Positions 29,573 through 39,764 are shown, counted from the stretch's first letter. The stretch is 64,000 nt of DNA from Shewanella basaltis (GCF_023283885.1 NZ_JAKILA010000002.1:1-64000), one strand, 5' to 3'. Numbers and translations: made by a program. Notes: generated by a model from the letters alone, not told the origin.

Positions 29573-31672
29573 GTGAATCCAATTGTAAAGAGTTTTGAGT
29601 ATGGTCAACATACAGTCACCTTAGAAACAGGTGTTATTGCACGCCAAGCAGATGCTGCAGTATTAGCAAGCATGGGTGATACCACAGTATTAGTTACTGT
29701 AGTCGGTAAAAAAGTGGCTGATTTAAGCCGTGATTTTTTCCCGCTAACGGTTAACTATCAAGAGAAAACTTACGCTGCCGGTAAAATCCCAGGTGGTTTC
29801 TTTAAGCGTGAAGGCCGCCCATCAGAAGATGAAACTTTGATTGCGCGTCTAATAGACCGTCCTATTCGCCCTTTATTCCCTAACGGTTTTAAAAACGAAG
29901 TTCAAGTTATCATTACTGTGGTATCTGTGGATCCGCTGATTGAGCCAGACATTATTTCGATGATTGGTACTTCAGCTGCTTTAGCGATTTCAGGTATTCC
30001 TTTCAGTGGTCCACTTGGTGCTGCACGTGTAGGCTATGTTAATGGCGAATATTTGTTAAACCCAAATGTTGATCAGCTTGCGAACAGTGATTTAAACCTA
30101 GTCGTAGCGGGTACTCAAGCTGCAGTTCTGATGGTTGAATCTGAAGCGAATTCCCTAGCAGAAGAAATCATGCTAGGCGCTGTGACTTACGGCCATGATC
30201 AACAACAAGTTGTTATCAACGCAATCAGTGACTTTAAAGCGCAAGCGGGTAAACCTACTTGGGACTGGACCGCTCCAGTACAAGACCAAGCGCTTGTAGC
30301 TAAAATTAAAGATTTAGCAGAAGCAGGTTTGACCGAAGCCTATCAAATTGAAGTTAAGCAAGACCGTTACGCTCAGGTTAGCGTTGTAAAAGAAGCGGCT
30401 AAAGCGGCACTGCTTGCTGAAAATGCAGATGTTGATTTACGCGAAGTTGACAATTTACTTGGCAGCCTTGAGAAGAAAGTCGTTCGTGGCCGTATTATTA
30501 GCGGAAAACCACGTATTGATGGTCGTGAGCCAGACATGATCCGTGCATTAAACGTGCTAGCAGGTGTGTTACCTCGCACCCACGGTAGCGCGCTATTTAC
30601 TCGTGGTGAAACTCAAGCACTCGTCACTTGTACGTTAGGTACTGAACGTGATGCACAGAAGATCGATAGCATCATGGGCGAGCGTACTAATCGCTTTATG
30701 TTGCATTACAACTTCCCACCATACTCAGTGGGCGAAACCGGTATGGTTGGTTCACCAAAACGTCGTGAAATCGGCCATGGTAAGCTGGCTTGGCGCGGTA
30801 TTAACGCGGTAATGCCTTCTGCTGAAGAATTCCCATATAGCGTTCGTGTCGTATCTGAAATTACAGAATCTAATGGTTCAAGCTCAATGGCTTCTGTGTG
30901 TGGTACTTCGTTAGCACTAATGGACGCTGGTGTACCGATTAAGACTTCTGTTGCAGGTATTGCAATGGGTCTTGTTAAAGAAGGCGACGATTTCGTTGTG
31001 CTTTCTGACATTTTAGGTGATGAAGATCACTTAGGTGACATGGACTTTAAAGTTGCTGGTACTCGTGATGGTATTACTGCTCTGCAGATGGATATCAAAA
31101 TTGAAGGTATCACTAAAGAAATTATGGAAATCGCATTACAACAGGCTTATGGCGCTCGCGTTCATATCCTGAATGTAATGGACCAGGCTATTGGTTCGCA
31201 CCGCGATGATATTTCTGACCATGCTCCTCGTATTACCACCATCAAGATTAACCCAGAAAAAATCCGCGATGTGATTGGTAAAGGTGGTGCGGTTATTCGT
31301 GCACTTACAGAAGAAACGGGTACGACCATTGAACTTGATGACGACGGTACAGTTAAAATCGCATCATCAAACGGTGAAGCAACCAAAGAAGCTATCCGTC
31401 GTATTGAAGAGATCACAGCTGAAGTTGAAGTAGGCCGTATTTATAACGGTAAAGTGATCCGTATCGTTGATTTTGGTGCATTTGTTAATATTCTTCCTGG
31501 TAAAGATGGTTTAGTACACATTTCACAAATCAGTGATGAACGTGTTGCTAACGTGTCTGATCACCTTGAAATGAACCAAGATGTTGTTGTTAAAGTGATG
31601 GAAGTTGATCGTCAGGGCCGAGTAAGACTGTCGATTAAAGAAGCTCAAACAAAAGAAACCGCTGAGTCGTAA
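29573..31672 (+). CDS. pnp: Polyribonucleotide nucleotidyltransferase (PNPase)
   Basis: Phosphorolytic 3'-5' exoribonuclease and degradosome member. Two RNase PH domains (about 1-210 and 300-520) flank a helical linker. The KH domain (about 550-610, [15 protein letters not shown]) and S1 domain (about 620-690) follow. The GTG at 29573 gives [20 protein letters not shown], matching the family start, with AAGGAATGGG as ribosome-binding site; the ATG at 29564 overlaps that site. Length is 699 aa. It has its own promoter because rpsO is separated from it. Confidence 0.97.
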   Translation: MNPIVKSFEYGQHTVTLETGVIARQADAAVLASMGDTTVLVTVVGKKVADLSRDFFPLTVNYQEKTYAAGKIPGGFFKREGRPSEDETLIARLIDRPIRPLFPNGFKNEVQVIITVVSVDPLIEPDIISMIGTSAALAISGIPFSGPLGAARVGYVNGEYLLNPNVDQLANSDLNLVVAGTQAAVLMVESEANSLAEEIMLGAVTYGHDQQQVVINAISDFKAQAGKPTWDWTAPVQDQALVAKIKDLAEAGLTEAYQIEVKQDRYAQVSVVKEAAKAALLAENADVDLREVDNLLGSLEKKVVRGRIISGKPRIDGREPDMIRALNVLAGVLPRTHGSALFTRGETQALVTCTLGTERDAQKIDSIMGERTNRFMLHYNFPPYSVGETGMVGSPKRREIGHGKLAWRGINAVMPSAEEFPYSVRVVSEITESNGSSSMASVCGTSLALMDAGVPIKTSVAGIAMGLVKEGDDFVVLSDILGDEDHLGDMDFKVAGTRDGITALQMDIKIEGITKEIMEIALQQAYGARVHILNVMDQAIGSHRDDISDHAPRITTIKINPEKIRDVIGKGGAVIRALTEETGTTIELDDDGTVKIASSNGEATKEAIRRIEEITAEVEVGRIYNGKVIRIVDFGAFVNILPGKDGLVHISQISDERVANVSDHLEMNQDVVVKVMEVDRQGRVRLSIKEAQTKETAES

Positions 31673-31693
31673 GATATAGCGCGTTTTATTAAG

Positions 31694-31723
31694 AAAGGAG
31701 ATCTTGCGATCTCCTTTTTTTTT
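31694..31723 (+). terminator. Rho-independent terminator after pnp
   Basis: AAAGGAGATC-TTGC-GATCTCCTTTTTTTTT. Confidence 0.93.
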
Positions 31724-31817
31724 ATGTTTATTAAAATAATCTGTTCTAGTCCATAGCTCTTAGATGGTCAGATTGCTATGATATTGAATATTAATAAAAC
31801 CTGATAAGGTCAAACGG

Positions 31818-32729
31818 ATGGAATGTAAACTACGCACCACAGTTATTGCCGTTGTTGTCGGTGCAAGTATGTTGTTGTCTGGCTGTGCCACAACGCAAAA
31901 TGTGGGTGAAGAAACCGCTGGGCAAATGATTGTCGCGCCAGTGATGCCAGATTATAAAATGGAAGTAACGCTTGCTAAATTGAATGAAATTTTAGCAACT
32001 ATGGAGCTGACTGACGAACAACGTGCACGTTTTCATTACGACCGTGGAGTCATTTACGACAGTGTCGGGTTGCGATTATTGGCGCGAATTGATTTTCATC
32101 AGGCGATAAAATTGCAGCCGGATTTGGCCGATGCCTATAATTTTTTGGGGATTTATTACACTCAAGAAGGCGAGTTTGATAGTGCATATGAAGCCTTTGA
32201 TGGCGTGTTAGAGTTATCTCCAGGTTATGATTATGCTTATCTTAACCGTGGTATAGCCTTATATTATGGCGAGCGTTATCAATTAGCCGTTGAAGATATG
32301 CAAGCTTTCTTAGCCCGAGATCCTAGCGATGGTTATCGGGTACTTTGGCTTTATTTAATGTCTTCTGCGGTCGATAAAAATCAAGCTTTGGCGGATTTAG
32401 CACTACAGCGCCAACAACTCAACAATGATGACTGGGCCAGTGTGTTGGTCGATTTTTATTTAGGGAAGCTAAACCAAGAGCAAGTTTTTGCAGCGGCTAA
32501 AGTGGGCTTAACACAACCGAAAGAATACGCTGAACGTTTGTGTGAAGCTTATTTTTACTTAGCAAAACAAGCTGCTTCTAATGGTCAATATCAGCAAGCG
32601 GCTAATTTTTACCGTTTAACTTTGGCCACAAACATATATGATTTTGTTGAGCATCGTTATGCCAGAATTGAATTAGCAAAGATGAAAAACCTAATTCAAC
32701 AGTCTGCTCAATTACCCGCAAAAGGCTAA
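31818..32729 (+). CDS. nlpI: TPR lipoprotein NlpI
   Basis: Outer-membrane lipoprotein that acts as an adaptor for peptidoglycan hydrolases and the Prc protease in E. coli. The signal peptide ends in lipobox LLSGC (Cys near residue 23). Tetratricopeptide repeats follow from about residue 60 to 170 (ARIDFHQAIKLQPDLADAYN and similar). At 303 aa it is close to E. coli NlpI (294). Lying after pnp is the conserved gammaproteobacterial position. Confidence 0.95.
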   Translation: MECKLRTTVIAVVVGASMLLSGCATTQNVGEETAGQMIVAPVMPDYKMEVTLAKLNEILATMELTDEQRARFHYDRGVIYDSVGLRLLARIDFHQAIKLQPDLADAYNFLGIYYTQEGEFDSAYEAFDGVLELSPGYDYAYLNRGIALYYGERYQLAVEDMQAFLARDPSDGYRVLWLYLMSSAVDKNQALADLALQRQQLNNDDWASVLVDFYLGKLNQEQVFAAAKVGLTQPKEYAERLCEAYFYLAKQAASNGQYQQAANFYRLTLATNIYDFVEHRYARIELAKMKNLIQQSAQLPAKG

Positions 32730-32805
32730 ACATTACTTTGCCTAGCCAATTGATTCGATAGGCGCTATAATTTGCGCCTTTTTTAGCGGCTAGTGCAAGG
32801 TTAAC

Positions 32806-34386
32806 ATGTCAGGCAACAACGTTGAGGTCGACAAGCGTCGTACCTTCGCCATCATTTCGCACCCCGATGCGGGTAAAACCACCATCACCGAAAAGGTTCT
32901 TTTATTCGGACAGGCTTTACAAAAAGCAGGTACAGTAAAGGGCAAAAAGTCAGGTCAACATGCTAAATCTGACTGGATGGAAATGGAAAAAGATCGTGGT
33001 ATTTCGATTACAACATCTGTAATGCAATTTCCTTATGGTGGTGCACTTGTCAATTTACTTGATACGCCAGGTCACGAAGACTTTTCGGAAGATACTTACC
33101 GCACACTAACCGCCGTAGATTCTTGTTTAATGGTTATCGATTCAGCCAAAGGTGTTGAAGACCGGACCATTAAATTGATGGAAGTGACTCGACTTCGCGA
33201 TACGCCTATTGTGACGTTCATGAATAAATGTGACCGTGACATCCGTGATCCTATTGAGCTTATGGATGAAGTTGAAGAGATTTTGAACATGGCTTGCGCG
33301 CCAATCACTTGGCCGATTGGATCGGGTAAGGAGTTCAAAGGTGTTTACCACATTCTGCGTGATGAAGTGATTTTGTATCAAAGTGGTTTGGGTCACACTA
33401 TTCAAGAAGAACGCATTATTAAAGGCTTGAACAACCCTGAACTCGATAAAGTGCTTGGTTCATACGCAGCCAGTATTCGTGATGAAATGGAGTTGGTTGC
33501 TGGTGCATCGCATGAGTTTGACCAAGAAGCCTTCTTAAAAGGCGAATTAACCCCTGTGTACTTTGGTACCGCTTTGGGTAACTTTGGTGTTGATCATATT
33601 CTTGACGGTATTGTTGAATGGGCGCCTAAACCATTACCGCGCGAAACCGATGTTCGTCAGGTATTACCAAATGAGGAAAAATTCTCAGGGTTTATTTTCA
33701 AAATTCAAGCAAACATGGATCCTAAGCATCGCGACCGCGTTGCCTTTATGCGTATTTGTTCAGGTAAGTATGAGCAAGGCATGAAAATGCATCATGTGCG
33801 TATTGGTAAAGATGTGAATGTCAGTGATGCATTGACCTTCATGGCAGGTGATCGAAACAGGGCGGAAGCGGCCTATCCCGGTGACATCATTGGTTTGCAT
33901 AATCACGGTACTATGCGAATTGGTGACACTTTTACTCAGGGTGAAAAAATTCGTTTTACTGGCGTGCCTAATTTTGCCCCGGAAATGTTCCGTCGAATTC
34001 GCTTAAAAGATCCTTTAAAACAAAAGCAATTGCTAAAAGGCTTGGTACAGTTGTCTGAAGAAGGCGCAGTACAGGTATTTAGACCAATAGATTCCAATGA
34101 TTTGATTGTGGGCGCGGTTGGTGTGTTGCAGTTTGAGGTTGTTGTGGGCCGTTTAAAGAGCGAATATAACGTAGAAGCGATTTATGAAGGCATTAGTGTG
34201 AGCACAGCCCGCTGGGTTTACTGTAAAGATGAGCGTAAACTTGAAGAGTTTCGTCGTAAGTGTAGTGCTAACCTGGCACTCGACGGTGGCGATAACTTAA
34301 CTTATATTGCGCCAACTATGGTTAATTTAAACCTGTCGATGGAACGTTATCCAGACATTGAGTTTGCTAAAACACGTGAACACTAG
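32806..34386 (+). CDS. prfC: Peptide chain release factor 3
   Basis: GTPase that recycles RF1/RF2 from the ribosome. The G1 motif HPDAGKTT lies near residue 20, [14 protein letters not shown] near 86 and NKCDRD near 141, followed by the EF-G-like domains II and III. At 526 aa it matches E. coli RF3 (529). Confidence 0.97.
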   Translation: MSGNNVEVDKRRTFAIISHPDAGKTTITEKVLLFGQALQKAGTVKGKKSGQHAKSDWMEMEKDRGISITTSVMQFPYGGALVNLLDTPGHEDFSEDTYRTLTAVDSCLMVIDSAKGVEDRTIKLMEVTRLRDTPIVTFMNKCDRDIRDPIELMDEVEEILNMACAPITWPIGSGKEFKGVYHILRDEVILYQSGLGHTIQEERIIKGLNNPELDKVLGSYAASIRDEMELVAGASHEFDQEAFLKGELTPVYFGTALGNFGVDHILDGIVEWAPKPLPRETDVRQVLPNEEKFSGFIFKIQANMDPKHRDRVAFMRICSGKYEQGMKMHHVRIGKDVNVSDALTFMAGDRNRAEAAYPGDIIGLHNHGTMRIGDTFTQGEKIRFTGVPNFAPEMFRRIRLKDPLKQKQLLKGLVQLSEEGAVQVFRPIDSNDLIVGAVGVLQFEVVVGRLKSEYNVEAIYEGISVSTARWVYCKDERKLEEFRRKCSANLALDGGDNLTYIAPTMVNLNLSMERYPDIEFAKTREH

Positions 34387-34413
34387 TTGTTAATTTTTAT
34401 GTTGAGTTAATGT

Positions 34414-34441
34414 AAAAAAGGTGGCTTTGCCACCTTTTTTA
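34414..34441 (+). terminator. Rho-independent terminator after prfC
   Basis: AAAAAAGGTGGC-TTT-GCCACCTTTTTT. Confidence 0.93.
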
Positions 34442-34491
34442 TTGTGTTTTTAAGGGGGCTATCACAGTAATTCTTATTTTATGTGAAGTTA

Positions 34492-34754
34492 TACCATTCC
34501 GCGTTAGCAAGTGATCTCTCAGCGAGAATTTAAAAGGGCTTAAACAAGGCGAATGACTGAATGAATAGTTATTCTCTTTCGAAGTCATGCAACGCAGTAT
34601 AAGCCCTTTTAAAACTCGCCTGAAAGGAATGCCCCAGCGGCTTTTGCTCTGCGTTCTCGCTATTTGAAAGGGAACAACCATTACTACATAGCGACGCCTT
34701 AATCAAAAACCGCTGGACGCATTCTGAGTGGTCACTTATTAATGCGGAATGGTA
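34492..34754. mobile_element. Family B MITE-like element, copy 1
   Basis: A 263-bp element starting TACCATTCCGC and ending GCGGAATGGTA, with target duplication TTA on both sides (34489-34491 and 34755-34757). An internal inverted repeat of about 20 bp (34523-34542 with 34600-34619) has as its loop the 56-nt core at 34543-34598. It has no coding capacity. Confidence 0.88.
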
Positions 34755-34765
34755 TTAGTATAAAT

Positions 34766-34961
34766 AACCTGATCTCGGGATAAGGGATGATCTTATACTA
34801 TTTAAAATCAACATGTTACCCATTCTCACTTTCAAGCTTGTCATTTGTTCTGCTAACAAGGCGAATTGACGCGTCAATAGCTAGCCTATTGTAAGTCGAT
34901 TCAACGCAGTGAGCAGGGCAAAGGACTGTTTGAAAGGCATTTATTATCCCGAACTCAGGTT
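34766..34961. mobile_element. Family A MITE-like element, copy 2
   Basis: A 196-bp element with terminal repeats AACCTGATCTCGGGATAA and TTATCCCGAACTCAGGTT, and target duplication AAAT (34762-34765 and 34962-34965). It lies 11 bp from family B copy 1, in the same core orientation. The core is at 34855-34910, bracketed by imperfect arms 34829-34854 and 34912-34936. Confidence 0.88.
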
Positions 34962-35085
34962 AAATATGAACACTAACAAGATTGGCTTAGCTCAATGCTC
35001 GATTCTTTTCCATTAAAAGCTGTGCTTATGGTACCAATCTCTTTTGTGCTAATTTAGTGACCATCGTAATAATAGTAGATGCAAT

Positions 35086-35847
35086 ATGATCGATACCCAC
35101 GCACATTTGGACATGACTGAATTTGATCCGGACCGAGACGAGCTTGTAGCTGAAATGAGCAAGCAAGGGATTTCATCTGCCATTATCCCTGGTGTTGCTG
35201 CTGATAAATGGCAGCAGCAACTGGATATCGCCGATAAATATCAATGGTATTTCGCCCTTGGGATCCATCCTTGGTATGTGCCAGATGACATTGACCGAGC
35301 CATTGTTCTGCTTGACGCTATGTTGCAACAATATAGAGAAAATAAGCGTTTGGTGGCAGTTGGAGAGTGTGGTTTAGATAAATTACACTCTTGGTCAAAT
35401 AAACAATTGTTGTTATTAGAAAAACAATTACACCTAGCGCAAACTTACCAATTACCTGTCATTTTACATGCAGTGAAAGCTCATCAAGAATTAATTCACC
35501 TTTTGAAACGATGCAGGCTAGAGCGTGGCGGGGTCATACATGGCTTCTATGGTAACCGGCAAATTGCCGAGCAATATATTGCCCTTGGTTTTAAATTAGG
35601 GGTTGGTGGATTATTGCTCAACCCTAGTGCGAAAAAGCTTCGGCAAACCGTGACCGAATTGCCATTAGAACACTTTTTATTGGAAACCGATTCACCTAGC
35701 ATGAGCCCTTTTGACCAGGCAAATTCTCGTAATACTCCGCTTATCTTAAATAGAATTGTGTCCGAAATCTCATTTTTAAAGAAAAATGAGACTGTCTGTA
35801 TATTAGAACAGTTGAATAAAAATGCAGTGCAACTATTTGAGCTTTAA
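35086..35847 (+). CDS. TatD-family metal-dependent hydrolase (YjjV-like)
   Basis: Predicted metal-dependent deoxyribonuclease or hydrolase with an amidohydrolase TIM barrel. The metal ligands are all visible: THAHLD at the N-terminus, GECGLD (about residue 92), ILHAVKA (about 126), IHGF (about 151) and ETDSPSM (about 205). At 253 aa it matches E. coli YjjV, which also lies near the deo operon. It precedes nupC by 177 bp. The N-terminal Met-Ile-Asp-Thr-His start is typical for the family. Confidence 0.92.
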   Translation: MIDTHAHLDMTEFDPDRDELVAEMSKQGISSAIIPGVAADKWQQQLDIADKYQWYFALGIHPWYVPDDIDRAIVLLDAMLQQYRENKRLVAVGECGLDKLHSWSNKQLLLLEKQLHLAQTYQLPVILHAVKAHQELIHLLKRCRLERGGVIHGFYGNRQIAEQYIALGFKLGVGGLLLNPSAKKLRQTVTELPLEHFLLETDSPSMSPFDQANSRNTPLILNRIVSEISFLKKNETVCILEQLNKNAVQLFEL

Positions 35848-35884
35848 TTGTTTTTTTTAAAACGAAATGAGTAATAATGTCTTT

Positions 35885-36010
35885 GTTAACCTAAGAGATT
35901 GAAATTAAACTCTAAAAAGTTGATCAAAACGACGCTTTTCGTTTCTTGCTCAGTTATAATCATCAACGGAAATTAGGTGAGTTAACAACATTCAAAAAAA
36001 CTGTTAACAA
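35885..36010 (+). promoter_or_regulatory. nupC upstream region with three GTTAAC motifs
   Basis: GTTAAC occurs at 35885, 35981 and 36003. The last two are parts of direct repeats GTTAACAA spaced 22 bp apart, about two helical turns, between a TATAAT at 35955-35960 and the nupC start. The motif may be a binding site for a nucleoside-responsive repressor; the regulator is unknown. Confidence 0.35.
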
Positions 36011-36024
36011 AAGGGTGATGATTA

Positions 36025-37284
36025 ATGGATATTTTAATGAGTTTAGTAGGGGTGGTCGTCCTACTTGCGATAGGTTTTTTACTATCAACTAACAAAAAAG
36101 CAATTAATGTACGTACCGTTGGTGGTGCTTTAGCTATTCAAGCATTCTTCGCTGGTTTCGTATTATATGTTCCAATCGGTAAAGATATTCTGAAAGGTGT
36201 ATCTGACGCTGTATCAAGTGTGATTAGTTACGCACAAAGTGGTATCAGCTTCTTATTTGGTGATTTAGCTAACTTCAAAGTTGGTTTTATTTTCGCCATT
36301 AACGTATTACCAGTCATTGTATTCTTCTCTTCTTTAATTGCAGTGCTTTACTACTTAGGCATCATGCAGTGGATCATCCGTATTATCGGTGGTGGTTTAC
36401 AAAAAGCATTAGGTACAAGCCGTACTGAGTCTATGTCTGCAACTGCTAACATCTTCGTTGGTCAAACTGAAGCGCCTTTAGTTGTTCGTCCATTTATTGC
36501 GACAATGACTCAATCTGAACTATTCGCCATTATGGTGGGTGGTCTTGCTTCTATTGCAGGTTCTGTATTAGCGGGTTACGCGCAAATGGGTGTTCCAATT
36601 GAATACTTAGTTGCTGCGTCATTCATGGCGGCACCAGGTGGTCTATTAATGGCTAAACTGATGCACCCTGAAACAGAAACCGCGATTAACGAAATGGACG
36701 ATTTACCAGAAGATCCAGACAAACCAGCTAACGTACTTGACGCTGCTGCCGGTGGTGCTTCATCTGGTATGAGCTTAGCCATTAACGTTGGTGCAATGTT
36801 GATCGCATTCGTTGGTTTAATCGCCATGATCAACGGTATCATTGGTGGTGTAACAGGTTGGTTTGGTTTAGAAGGTATTACGCTAGAACTTATCCTTGGT
36901 TACATCTTCATGCCTTTAGCTTTCTTAATCGGTGTACCTTGGAACGAAGCATTAGTTGCGGGTTCTTTCATCGGTCAAAAGATTGTTGTAAACGAATTTG
37001 TTGCTTACTTAAACTTTGCACCATACCTAAAAGATGTTGCTGATGGCGGTGTGTTAGTTGAAGCAACTCAAGCGGTAATGACAGATCGTACTAAAGCGAT
37101 TATCTCTTTCGCATTGTGTGGATTTGCTAACTTATCTTCTATTGCAATTTTACTTGGTGGTTTAGGTGCTATGGCTCCTTCACGTCGTCATGACCTTGCA
37201 AAATTAGGTATCCGTGCTGTTATCGCTGGTTCATTAGCTAACTTAATGAGCGCGACATTAGCCGGTTTATTCTTAGCTATCTAA
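36025..37284 (+). CDS. nupC: Concentrative nucleoside transporter (CNT family, NupC-like)
   Basis: Inner-membrane ion-coupled nucleoside importer. Many hydrophobic helices run over 419 aa. The CNT signature [12 protein letters not shown] lies near residue 147 and the second pore segment [16 protein letters not shown] near residue 366. Codon use is strongly biased toward a few codons, suggesting high expression. It stands upstream of the Tsx-like channel and deoCABD, so uptake and breakdown of deoxynucleosides are encoded together. Confidence 0.95.
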   Translation: MDILMSLVGVVVLLAIGFLLSTNKKAINVRTVGGALAIQAFFAGFVLYVPIGKDILKGVSDAVSSVISYAQSGISFLFGDLANFKVGFIFAINVLPVIVFFSSLIAVLYYLGIMQWIIRIIGGGLQKALGTSRTESMSATANIFVGQTEAPLVVRPFIATMTQSELFAIMVGGLASIAGSVLAGYAQMGVPIEYLVAASFMAAPGGLLMAKLMHPETETAINEMDDLPEDPDKPANVLDAAAGGASSGMSLAINVGAMLIAFVGLIAMINGIIGGVTGWFGLEGITLELILGYIFMPLAFLIGVPWNEALVAGSFIGQKIVVNEFVAYLNFAPYLKDVADGGVLVEATQAVMTDRTKAIISFALCGFANLSSIAILLGGLGAMAPSRRHDLAKLGIRAVIAGSLANLMSATLAGLFLAI

Positions 37285-37318
37285 GTTAAGAGCTTAATCA
37301 GAGGGTAACACCTCGATT

Positions 37319-37356
37319 ACTGGGTCTTTAGATTAAAATAAGATTAAAGACCCAGT
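37319..37356 (+). terminator. Long hairpin after nupC
   Basis: Perfect 12-bp arms ACTGGGTCTTTA (37319-37330) and TAAAGACCCAGT (37345-37356) with a 14-nt AT-rich loop. The T tract after it is poor, so it may stabilise the nupC mRNA end rather than act as a strong terminator. Confidence 0.6.
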
Positions 37357-37504
37357 TTGTAAGAACGTTGTTATTGATTTTTGTGTTAATCCACCATTTC
37401 CGATGCGAAGTTACAAGCTAGTTGAATACTGTACAAAGAGGATAAATTAAAGCCACTACTCAGTATTCATTAGTTTATTTGTTAGCAATTTGTAGACATA
37501 AAGT

Positions 37505-37585
37505 CGCGACATTGTTCACAAAAAAGAATTTTGTATTCGTTTTTTATCGATTAGTGTTTGAGATTTGTAGCATTAGCGGTAAAAT
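37505..37585 (+). promoter_or_regulatory. Candidate tsx promoter with CRP-like site
   Basis: TTGAGA (37558-37563), a 16-bp spacer and TAAAAT (37580-37585). Upstream, CGCGA-N6-TCACA at 37505-37520 resembles a CRP site in eight of ten conserved positions. CRP control of nucleoside genes is known in enterics; here it is only suggested. The region 37357-37504 shows nothing else. Confidence 0.4.
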
Positions 37586-37648
37586 ACGAGTGAATTAAAA
37601 AGAAGTGCTATCCAAGAAGATAGTTAAATAATGTACATGGGGTTGATG

Positions 37649-38515
37649 ATGAAAAAATTAAATACTTTAGCATTAGCAAGTACTATTGCTCTAGCAGGTT
37701 CAACTTTTACTGCTTCTGCAGCTGAGCAAACTGGTGACATTCACGCTAATGATTACAAGTGGATGCAGTTTAACATTATGTATGCAATTGATGAGCATCC
37801 AGTTGCAGACGAAAACGAAGCGACTCATAACTACATGGAAATGGAGTTTGGTGGTCGTTCAGGTTTTGTTGACCTATATGGTTATGTAGACGTATTCAAC
37901 TTAGCTAACGGCGATTCTGGCGACAAGAATAACGGCGCTAGCAAAATGTTCATGAAGTTAGCTCCACGTTTCTCTATCGATGCGATTACTGGCACTGACT
38001 TATCTATGGGCCCTATCCAAGAAGTTTACTTCTCTACTCTATTTAACTGGGGTGGCGGAGCAATCAGCACTGACGGTGACGGTAGCGGCGATGTTAACAT
38101 GTCTTTCTGGGGTGTTGGCGCAGACGTTAATGTACCTTGGTTAGGCAAAACTGGCATGAACCTTTATGCTGCTTATGACATTAACCGTAAAGATTGGAAC
38201 GGTTACCAATTCTCTGCTAACTGGTTCAAACCTTTTGTATTTTTCGAAGACAAAAGCTTCCTTTCTTTCCAAGGTTATGTTGATTACCAGTTCGGTATGG
38301 ACGAAGAGTATTCAGGCATGAAAGCTAATGGCGAATACAACCTTACCAAACACGGTGGCGCAGTATTCTTCGGTCTTTACTACCATACAGATCGTTTCGC
38401 GTTAGGTTACGGCGGTAAGTACTTCTACGACGTATATGGCTTAAACAACAACGCATTTGGTTTCTTAGATTCAACTGGTTGGGGTCACTACCTAACTGCA
38501 ACTTACAAAATCTAA
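37649..38515 (+). CDS. Tsx/OmpK-family nucleoside-specific outer-membrane channel
   Basis: Outer-membrane beta-barrel for nucleoside entry. The signal peptide MKKLNTLALAST...TASA has a cleavage site before AEQ (about residue 24). The mature part alternates aromatic and polar residues typical of a 12-strand barrel and belongs to the Tsx/OmpK family. The ATG at 37649 follows GGGG at a good distance; in-frame ATGs at 37631, 37637 and 37646 are alternatives. Length is 288 aa. It lies between nupC and deoC, consistent with nucleoside uptake. Confidence 0.88.
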   Translation: MKKLNTLALASTIALAGSTFTASAAEQTGDIHANDYKWMQFNIMYAIDEHPVADENEATHNYMEMEFGGRSGFVDLYGYVDVFNLANGDSGDKNNGASKMFMKLAPRFSIDAITGTDLSMGPIQEVYFSTLFNWGGGAISTDGDGSGDVNMSFWGVGADVNVPWLGKTGMNLYAAYDINRKDWNGYQFSANWFKPFVFFEDKSFLSFQGYVDYQFGMDEEYSGMKANGEYNLTKHGGAVFFGLYYHTDRFALGYGGKYFYDVYGLNNNAFGFLDSTGWGHYLTATYKI

Positions 38516-38531
38516 ACCTTGTAAGATGTGT

Positions 38532-38558
38532 TTTGGAGCCGCAAATCGCGGCTCCAAA
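38532..38558 (+). terminator. Terminator after the tsx-like gene
   Basis: TTTGGAGCCGC-AAATC-GCGGCTCCAAA, with A/T-rich sequence on both sides. Confidence 0.8.
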
Positions 38559-38771
38559 TTTAAAAAAATAACAGCAGTTCCGTAAATTTTTATCTAAAAT
38601 TATGATTTTAATATCGTGGTTTTATATAAAGGTTTGTACTCTACAAAGCTTATATTTTCGCGCGCTAAAAAGGATTTTTCGCGGAATAGCTGAAACAACG
38701 TTCTTGTTTTATCTTTTCCGGTCTTCAAGGATTCAAGTCGTGGTACTCGTATCAGATTGAATACTTAGGTT

Positions 38772-38827
38772 AGTAAATTTTATCTAACATTTACTGGCAA
38801 TACTGAAGGCCCGGCCATAATTATAAT
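38772..38827 (+). promoter_or_regulatory. Operator-like inverted repeat and -10 upstream of deoC
   Basis: AGTAAAT (38772-38778) and ATTTACT (38789-38795) form a 24-bp interrupted palindrome, 26 bp upstream of TATAAT (38822-38827). No good -35 box is seen. This may be the control site of the deo operon; the rest of 38559-38893 shows nothing recognisable. Confidence 0.35.
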
Positions 38828-38893
38828 CATATAGCCTGCTATCGTGTTGCCTGAAAAAATTATCGACTTTGATTTTTGTTTCGGAGAGCAATT

Positions 38894-39667
38894 ATGACTG
38901 ATTTAAAAAAAGCGGCGCAACTTGGTATTTCGTTAATGGATTTAACCACGTTAAATGATGATGACACAGATCAAAAAGTCATCGACTTGTGCCACAAGGC
39001 AAAATCTGCAGCTGGTAATACTGCTGCAATCTGTATCTATCCTCGTTTTATCCCTATTGCACGTAAAACCCTTAATGAACTCGATTGTGAAGACATCAAA
39101 ATCGCCACAGTGACCAATTTTCCACACGGTAACGATGATATTGCTATTGCGGTATTAGAAACCCGTGCCGCGGTTGCTTATGGTGCTGATGAGGTTGATG
39201 TTGTGTTCCCTTATCGTGCTTTAATGGAAGGTAATGAAACCGTTGGTTTTGAACTGGTTAAAGCATGTAAAGAAGAATGTGGCGATGACGTGACCCTTAA
39301 AGTGATTATCGAGTCTGGTGAGTTAAAAGATCCAGCATTAATCCGTAAGGCATCAGAAATTTCAATTGATGCTGGCGCTGACTTTATCAAAACATCTACG
39401 GGTAAAGTGCCGGTGAATGCGACGATTGAAGCGGCTGAAATAATGCTAACTGTTATCAGTGAGAAAAACCGTAACATCGGTTTTAAGCCTGCCGGCGGTG
39501 TACGTGACGCCGCTCAAACGGCTGAGTTTTTAGATCTGGCAGCGCGTATTTTAGGTGACGACTGGGTTACACCACAAACATTCCGTTTTGGCGCTTCAAG
39601 CTTATTAAACAGCTTATTACACACGCTAGAATTGACTGACGCACCTAAACCAACTTCTGGTTATTAA
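38894..39667 (+). CDS. deoC: Deoxyribose-phosphate aldolase
   Basis: Cleaves deoxyribose-5-phosphate to acetaldehyde and glyceraldehyde 3-phosphate. It is a class I aldolase TIM barrel; the Schiff-base Lys lies in FIKTSTGK (about residue 166) and the second Lys in GFKPAGGVR (about 200). [13 protein letters not shown] carries the catalytic Asp (about 102). The ATG at 38894 follows CGGAGAG; an in-frame upstream start at 38876 would cover that site. Length is 257 aa. First gene of deoCABD. Confidence 0.97.
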   Translation: MTDLKKAAQLGISLMDLTTLNDDDTDQKVIDLCHKAKSAAGNTAAICIYPRFIPIARKTLNELDCEDIKIATVTNFPHGNDDIAIAVLETRAAVAYGADEVDVVFPYRALMEGNETVGFELVKACKEECGDDVTLKVIIESGELKDPALIRKASEISIDAGADFIKTSTGKVPVNATIEAAEIMLTVISEKNRNIGFKPAGGVRDAAQTAEFLDLAARILGDDWVTPQTFRFGASSLLNSLLHTLELTDAPKPTSGY

Positions 39668-39714
39668 TGGTAGCAGCCTAATCTTTACACTGTACAGGTT
39701 AGGCCCTTTCTTCA

Positions 39715-39764
39715 CTTTAGATGACGTAGTGATGCGTCATCTAAAGACACTATCATGCGATAGT
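39715..39764 (+). other. Two consecutive hairpins in the deoC-deoA spacer
   Basis: First: perfect 12-bp arms CTTTAGATGACG (39715-39726) and CGTCATCTAAAG (39735-39746). Second: ACTATC-ATGC-GATAGT (39749-39764). Neither has a T tract, so they look like mRNA processing or stabilising elements rather than terminators. Confidence 0.6.

Noticed and set aside
34543..34598. Integron attC site within the shared 56-nt core
   Set aside because: TAACAAGGCG recalls an attC end, but the matching RYYYAAC/GTTRRRY pair is missing and no integrase or cassette genes are present.
34439..34681. Minus-strand open frame across family B (also 55851-56165)
   Set aside because: The frames are carried by the repeat's inverted-repeat sequence and start or end outside it in different ways; no conserved product.
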